Translations under genes and position numbers: made by a program
Shown here: piece after piece, positions 57,366 through 64,000 of the stretch
Layout: every line of letters starts with the position of its first letter
Numbering within the stretch: position 1 is the stretch's first letter
The notes under the pieces: model-generated
Seen by the model: only the letters and a program-made list of their open reading frames with translations
Told to the model about the DNA's origin: nothing
Databases searched by the model: none
Source of the DNA: Euonymus europaeus
Lineage: Eukaryota; Streptophyta; Magnoliopsida; Celastrales; Celastraceae
Direction: 5' to 3'
Assembly: GCA_963580455.1 (NCBI GenBank)
Contig: OY756964.1
Location: 24,402,001 to 24,466,000 of the forward strand
DNA length: 64,000 nt

Positions 57366-60300
57366 ATGGCATATCGAGCTAACGAGGATGAGAAAAATGA
57401 ACGGATAATACGTGGCCTGCTCAAACTTCCTGATAATCGCAGATGTATTAATTGTAACAGCCTGGTATGTCTTTTAGTTGCCTTAAGGCCCTTAACTACT
57501 GTTGAATGTATGAATTCTACTTACAGCCTGGTAGTTGAAGTTTGCATTTCTGTGTATGTGCTGATTGATGGAATCAAGATCGTGCTCAAAATTAGTCATA
57601 TAGGATAACTAGTACCATACGGAATTGTGTTTCATGGACTTTTGCACAATGCCAATTGTATTACTTGAGAGCAATCCATTGTACAATGTATTGGGAGCAT
57701 GTCGAAAGATGGATCGTATACTACCGATAAATGCATAATTTTTTACTTTAGTTATGGGATAAGAAACTGCGTAATGATTAAGTAAAATTGATGTTTTAGT
57801 GCTTTGATTAGGGGATTACTATTGTTAATTTGCAGCTACTTTAAAACCTTGTTGAGTCTACGTTTCGAGGAAATTGGGTCTACCTGAGGTACATTCTTTA
57901 TGTAGGCTTTAGTTTGGACCAGAATTTACATCACATAGTCATGGTAATGTGCTCTCCAAATCCAACTGTTATGGTGACAGACATTAACTGATGTTTGTCC
58001 TGCCACAGCAAGGTCCTAACCCATAGGGAATGTCCTTCATATGCTTCTTAGCTAATATTTAGGCTGAAAGTGTTAGCAATTTGCATGTACGACTTCCAAA
58101 TGAGATGTGTAGACTCTTTCTTGGTGGAAAGTTTACCATTGTCGTTAGAAAGACTGTGAAAGTATGTTTTGTGTTCTTTTATCTGTAATAATGTCTTAGA
58201 AGCTCTAATCTTGGACTCCTGGTGGCGACTTGGATGGAATATTATTAACTAGCGCAGGAGAGAGAGTATGTGTTTAGTTGCTAACTGGGGGTCAATGTGG
58301 ATTTGAGATGGCTGTTCTGTTTATAATAAAAACGTGTATTTGCACATAAAGAGAAAGCAGAAAATCTAATACCTCTTACTTACAACTTTTGTTTTTGTAT
58401 ACTAGAGAACTTTGTCGTGTACTAGATATGTACTTTGAAATAAGGTTTCTCCCATTTATAAATCTGATCACTTCAAAAAATTATGTAGTTTAAAATGTGT
58501 GCAAGCACATTAAACTGAAAGCTCAAATCTGAATCCCTTCTCCTGAATTTTTTGAACCCAGATGCTACTTAATAGTACAGTGCTGGTTATTGTCTAGCAC
58601 ATTCTTCGTGATCTCAGAAGTTCCTTTTCATTAAACCCCTTGATTTTAAAGTTGTTGTGGGTCCAAAAATATTTTACATACCTCATATGTGTAGCTCTGC
58701 TTCTTTTTTGTTTGGAATTGTCGCACTTTTGGTAGGTAATATTGCTTGATTCTTGAAAATTTTCCCCTCGAATGGGTTATTTTGTACTGTTTAAAGTGCT
58801 AGCTTCTTTTTCCATTTAAATCTTATATTCTTGGGTATATAGATGGGGAAAAAAACCTGATTTTTTTTTAATATGCCAAAATGATGATGCATTGTTTCCG
58901 ATAGGTTTAGATTACTCACTTTGTCTAGTTGATAATTGCTCCTTAATTCAAGAGTTACACCGAAGTCTGCTTATGTTCCATCACACTCTGATTTTACTGT
59001 AATATACTATTTGGAGATGCTTTCCTATAGATACGTGCGTTAATAGAAAGTTATTATTAAGTCAAATAAGTCCACATGTCTCCAATAAGAAGAGCTTGTA
59101 GAAATTGCTGAGGAGACATAGCTGCATCCTAATTCTTCAATTCTTGAACTTGTTTCAGACTCTGAACTTTGGACGTCTCTCTTCTAGAAATTTGGGATTT
59201 ACTGATCACAAGTTCTAGATGAATTAACTAGGATTTATGAAGTAACTAATGAGTTCATTTTTCTGGGGCTTAGTGTAAGGCTATTCAAAATACAAGGCTG
59301 CTTGAACTGATGAATAAATCATTAGGACGTGAGATGGTGGTGGCATTTTTCAAAAAGCTATGGGAAGACTCTTAAGATATTTTGGCAATATTGACCGTTG
59401 TTTAAAGAGAAATTCTTTTGGTGTTCCTTATGTCTCGTTGAAAAGGCAAACCTGTGGCCCAGTGCGAGAGTTCATTGCAACTTAGACGTCACGGATTCGA
59501 GTAATAAAAATAACTTCTCTGCTTATTGGGTAAGGCAATGTGTGTCTGCCCTTGCACAATCACTTGTCCACTTTAGATGTTGTCACATGTATTTTTTACT
59601 TACCATTATATCATGCACAATGTCATAGATTTGGTGGTTTGTAGGCTATCCTTTTTCGTTGAGAGTCTAACATGCTTGTTATAATAAAACTTTAACTCTT
59701 TTTATGTGGAGCAGGGACCACAATATGTATGTACAAATTTTTGGATCTTTGTATGCACCAACTGTAGTGGGATACAGTAAGTATGGATATGTTCTCCCCG
59801 TATACGTTACTAATATTTTTTCGAGTTGCGGCTGCCATTTCTTTGCTCACTTCTTAAGTCTAATTATATTTTATCTGTCAGTTTCATTACATACAAATCC
59901 ATATGTATTATTTATGTTGAGAGTGTTTGCAAATAATTTGGATGGAATGGCTTAATAAAGTGAATTTTATTTCAGTCGCGAGTTCACACACAGAGTAAAA
60001 TCAGTATCGATGGCTAAATTCACTTCACAGGAAGTTGCTGCTCTTCAAGAAGGGGGAAATCAGGTTTTTTTTTGTGTGTGTTTTGGTATCCGCTTTGCTT
60101 GTTTGGTTGGAGATAATCTCATTTATTGTCTTTACTCACTTTCTCAATTTTACAGCGTGCAAAGGAAATATTATTTAAAGAGTGGGATCCACAACGTCAG
60201 TCATTTCCTGACAGCAGGTGCGTTCACATTAATCCCATGTAGTATTATGTAGCTAAGTAATGGTTGCAGAACTGATTCAAATTTTGCTGCCAGTAATGTT

Positions 60301-63300
60301 GAGAGACTACGGGACTTCATTAAGCATGTTTATGTGCATAGAAGGTTTACTGGTGAGAGGAACTTTGACAAACCTCCGAGGAGTAAGATGGTGAGATACC
60401 TTTATTCTTGTTACTTTGTTTCTCTTGAGATATACTATGATAGCTTGATGGTAATCACTACAAACAAATGTTACATGTTTCTTCAATGCTGTTATAGTGA
60501 TTGTTTTCTTTAGTCTATATTTGATTTTAGATATACTTATCATGCAGGGTGAAAGGGAGGATGTTTACGAGAACAGGAGGATTGACGCATATGAAGGGGG
60601 GTCTCAAAGTCCTGCATATGAGGATACATTTGAACGCCGTTACAGTGATAGATCTAGTCCTGGTGGAAGACGTGATGACAAGAATTCTAGATTTGGCTAT
60701 GATGAAAGGAGGAGTCCTGGATATGAGGAAAGTCGACAGTATAATGATTATAGGAGAAGTCCTGCTCGGCCTGAGGTTGTCAATGATTGGCGTCGAGAGG
60801 ATAGAATTGGAAATGGAAGGAAACTTGAAGACCATAGAACTTCTGATGGAGATCCAAAGCTGGGAGGACGGTCACCTGAGCGACCGAAAGATTTCAAGGA
60901 TTCTAGTCCCCCTGTGGTACGGCCTGTAAGAGAAATTTTAGGAGAGAACACAGTACCCCTTCAAATAAGCGAACCTCCAAAAGTAAACTTGGGCAAGGCC
61001 GCGGACCGTTCTGAACCAACACAGGTGTATTTGCTGACTGCCACTCTTAACTTTTGTTTGTCTCTTGGTAATTGGATATTCCTTTATCTTTTAATGATGG
61101 TAATTTGATATGCTTGTGCAGGTTTAGGGTGATCAGTTGTCTTTGTGTTTGTATTATTCAATATTCAACAATTCATACTGTGCTTTGAAAGCATTGTCTA
61201 TCTTTTTTATGCCCAATCCCCTTTGGCCTTTGCTATAGGTGTGCATAGTTATTTATTGGAAACTCAGATGAAATTAAATTGAAGCGTACTGTTCCTGTTT
61301 TTAGTTGCAGAAAACTGGATCTTCCAGTAGTTTGGGCCCGGCAAATAGCAAGCCAGCAGAAGTTAAATTGGAGACTACTCAAAGCTTAATTGATTTTGAT
61401 GCTGGTCCTGAACCTACCCTGACTGTGCCTGCTCCACAGGCAGAGATTACAGTGGCTTCAAAATCTGTTGTACAACCTTCAAGTTCCAACAATGAAAACA
61501 ATTGGGCTTCCTTTGATTTTGCCCCCGAGGTGAAATCATCTCAAGCTCCATCAAACATGAACCCACTTGAATCTGTTCTCTCTGAATTGTCAGGCCCGGC
61601 AACTGTGCCTGGCCATATATTGGCAATGCCCAGTGTTGCTGGTGTTTCTGCAGCTGCATCTACTGTCTTACCTGCTGGGCACATGCTAGTGTCACCCCTT
61701 AATGGTGGTGCCTCAGCTGCTGTCCGCGGAATGGAACCCACAATGTCGATCAATGGCGTTAGTCCTGTAGCTAAAGTTACTGATGCAGGCCAATGGCCTA
61801 GCATACAGCATCAGCAACCTTCTTTATTTCCTGCTGCTGGTAGTCAGTCTGCCACTCAACAAACTAACCCATTGGTTAATGGAGCACCGGGGATTCAGGT
61901 GGGCCTGATACGTTGGTTTTTTGAATTTTCTTATATTTTTCATTATAATCTTTAATTACATTTTTGCTTCCTGGGCTTTCTTGACAGTCATGGAATCCTT
62001 TGCCCACCCATGCTGCACAAGGCCCCCTGAGCACCCCAGCTACAGCAGCCCCTCAACCTGTCTCAAAACCTGCCCAGGAGCTCACTTCTTTTGGTTTATC
62101 AGAACTTTCTGCAGAAGCAAAATCAATTGAAAGAAAACCTCTGCCTGAGGTAATCGATTTATACTTGTTCTCTTCCTCTTTCTTTAGTCTCTCTCTACCT
62201 TGGTTTCATTGGACATTCGTATTAGCTTTATGCACGCACTATGTCCTAACTGTAAATCCCAACTTTCTTGCAGGATCTTTTTACTCCAACCTTTCCATAT
62301 TTTCCAGCAAGAGTTCCTGGGTGGCAAACTGGTCCACCACCTGGTCTAGGTTATAGTATGCAATACAATACCGCAGTGGTATCTTTACAATTCAACATAA
62401 CAAGACACTGAAATTCTTCTTTTGTGGCTCCAGTTATATCTTTGATCATAACAATGTATTATCTGATGTCACAGCCTATGGCAACTTTCTTTCAGGCATC
62501 GAAATCAACAAATCCCTTTGATCTTAACAATGAGCCATCCTCAGTGCACGTGCAAACAGTATGTAATTTTGCTCTCTTGAATTGATCTCACTCGGTACAT
62601 GTGATTTATTTGCTCTTTACTTGGATTGAACTTTACTCCAAAATAATTGTGCTTCCAAGAGTGCAACCTCTCATATAATTGTTGTGCATTTTCACAGTTC
62701 CGCGAATTCTCAATTACTTTAAGTGACTTGTGAAAAGGTCCATATTGACGAGTTGTTAAATTTATAAACATGATGCCTGTTTGTTTTGACAGTTGTTTGG
62801 AGTAGACACAGTGATTTTTTACTTCAACTATGAATTTCAATACGCCATAAAGTGAAAATGCAAATTTTCCTTGGATTTCCTACATATATAATTATTGAAT
62901 CACGTGGTCTTTTGAATCCAAATTCAATAGGGAAATTTCTTTTCTATTTTCTTTTTCAAAATGGTTTCATTTAAATATTTAACATCTTGTTTTTGCCATA
63001 ATGCAGTTTCCTTCAATGGCATCCTTGCAAGGCGCTCTTCCAAGTTTACCACCCTCTTCAGGCTTAATGCGTACATTCAGCCTTTGTGCGCCCTCACCAT
63101 CATGGCCGTCATCCCAACCTTCACCTTCTCCATTGGCAATACCTACTGAGGGACCAACTTTTGCAAAAAATATGCCTCCACGTAAAACCACTTTTTGCCC
63201 TACATTTTTGTGGCACTTGATGTATTTATACTCTCTCTTTTTCTTCTTAACATGTGTTCATTTTTTATTTAAATTTCTCAGGACCATACATGGTGCAACC

Positions 63301-63883
63301 AACAACGCAAGTATCCTATAATATGCCACCTTCTGGGTACCTATGTTATTATGCAACTTGTAGAAAGATAAAAATCAGTTATCTTCTTAAAAGATTGTTT
63401 TGTAGTGTATTGAGTTCTTTGGGTTTAAACGTTAGGTTTCTTTCTTGGTTTGCATTACACTAAAAATATTTTCTAAAAAATTGGCTTTGCACTCATTCTA
63501 GTGTTTCACCTATCTAGTTTAGTATACTATATTTTTGCGCTCTGGAGTTGGCTATATCAGCTGTGACTTGTAGATTATATGAAAGTGACTAAAACTAACA
63601 AGGAAATTTTCATTTTGGAACTTGTTAACCATTCTCCAGTTCCCACTGACAAACACTTGATCCAAATGAAGGTTTCTTAAGACGACATTTGCAGGTTTCA
63701 TGATCTATACTCTTCTTGTTGATGATTTTGACGTTCCTTTGCAGGCATCAGGGTATTGGTGGCTTCGGCAGTGAAGGAGCTGGTTTTGGCTCTGTAAATA
63801 TGGATCAACGGCTGGCTGGTAGATTCTTATCCCCTCCTACCCTGCAACCTTTCTCATCTGTCGGAGGGAACCCATTTGGATAA
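57366..63883 (+). CDS. AGD14: ADP-ribosylation factor GTPase-activating protein (AGD14-like)
   Basis: Thirteen exons join in frame: 57366-57464, 59715-59776, 59976-60063, 60156-60217, 60294-60390, 60548-61024, 61311-61898, 61988-62149, 62274-62378, 62475-62558, 63007-63181, 63282-63336 and 63745-63883, giving 730 residues. The N-terminus is an ArfGAP domain with the zinc ligands Cys27, Cys30, Cys47 and Cys50 (CX2CX16CX2C) and the arginine finger Arg55 in GIHREFTHR. It should stimulate GTP hydrolysis by ARF proteins in vesicle traffic. The zinc finger is split across exons 1 and 2. The long C-terminal part is disordered: an Arg/Ser/Asp/Tyr-rich stretch, then Pro/Ser/Gln-rich sequence with NPF motifs (STNPFDLNN and GGNPFG at the very end) and WNP/FDF-type motifs known to bind endocytic adaptors. 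No disruption is seen. The AGD14/ZIGA4 subtype call rests on overall layout. Confidence 0.9.
59440..59560 (+). mobile_element. SINE fragment in intron 1 of the AGD14-like gene
   Basis: GGCAAACCTGTGGCCCAGTG...GAGAGTTCATTGCAACTTAG...TCACGGATTCGAGT...CTCTGCTTATTGGGTAAGG matches the head of a well-known family of plant tRNA-derived SINEs, with A-box and B-box remnants (GATTCGAGT for GGTTCGAGT). The B box is mutated and the 3' end is lost, so the copy is inactive. Confidence 0.7.
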
Positions 63884-64000
63884 ATATGAATAAAAAACGC
63901 TTGGATCCTATTTAAGCTAAGCATCAACTTGTTGCTATCCTTGTTACTGCTTGGTGTCAAGTTTTGGTTGCTTCAGATGTAGTTAAAAACAATCCAGCAA
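63884..64000 (+). other. 3' UTR of the AGD14-like gene
   Basis: Sequence after the TAA stop. No polyadenylation site is obvious before the window ends. Confidence 0.6.

Noticed and set aside
59398..59628. 76-residue ORF in AGD14 intron 1
   Set aside because: It coincides with the SINE fragment and shows no protein similarity.

Overview
The window is nuclear DNA of a flowering plant, almost certainly a eudicot and possibly a woody one. Genes are split by AT-rich introns with GT/AG borders. Products include chloroplast and mitochondrial proteins, a plant acyl-ACP thioesterase, a ketoacyl-CoA synthase and a PLS-class pentatricopeptide protein. Spaces between genes carry plant-type MITEs, SINE pieces and Mutator-like elements. 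No CRISPR, operon or other prokaryotic signal is present. Gene models were assembled by eye from ORFs plus splice sites that keep frame. Product names rest on family recognition, not on a search.

Left part (1-26.5 kb), gene-rich: first exon of a DEAD-box helicase (RH29-like, minus, 977-1316, running off the left edge); a charged plant protein of unknown role (plus, 3223-6928); a CemA-like chloroplast protein (DLDG1, minus, 8655-12934); a style cell-cycle inhibitor 1-like nuclear protein (SCI1, minus, 14097-16880); an intronless mitochondrial PPR protein (minus, 17891-19756); a heavy-metal-associated domain protein (minus, 19971-20453); a 3-ketoacyl-CoA synthase that lacks the usual catalytic histidine (plus, 21846-23547); and a DUF1767/TDRD3-like protein with an RG-rich tail (plus, 23883-26480).

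Middle part (26.5-43.7 kb): a gene-poor AT-rich stretch with a hAT-like MITE, then FATB (minus, 30647-33723, with a 5'-UTR intron and TATA box). Next comes a complete, apparently autonomous Mutator-like element (36549-40757) with about 140-bp terminal inverted repeats and a perfect 10-bp target duplication. Its neighbour is a dead DUF4283/zinc-knuckle ORF of LINE type (41132-43075), itself interrupted by two abutting Tourist-like MITEs and another repeat.

Right part (43.7-64 kb): a GPI-anchored lipid-transfer protein (minus, 43715-44402); a VIL1/VRN5-like Polycomb cofactor gene with two in-frame stop codons near its N-terminus (minus, 45615-48910); a second, different Mutator-like element with about 200-bp terminal repeats and an intact transposase (51812-56316), lying inside an older repeat; and a 13-exon ArfGAP gene (AGD14-like, plus, 57366-63883) with a SINE fragment in its first coding intron.

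The host genes do not form one pathway. FATB and the KCS both belong to fatty-acid supply and elongation but are 7 kb apart with unrelated genes between. The order DLDG1 ... PPR resembles Arabidopsis chromosome 4 (At4g31040 ... At4g31070), which suggests conserved microsynteny. No wholly new biological system was found. The most useful oddities are the KCS active-site change, the VIL1 stop codons and the two intact MULEs.
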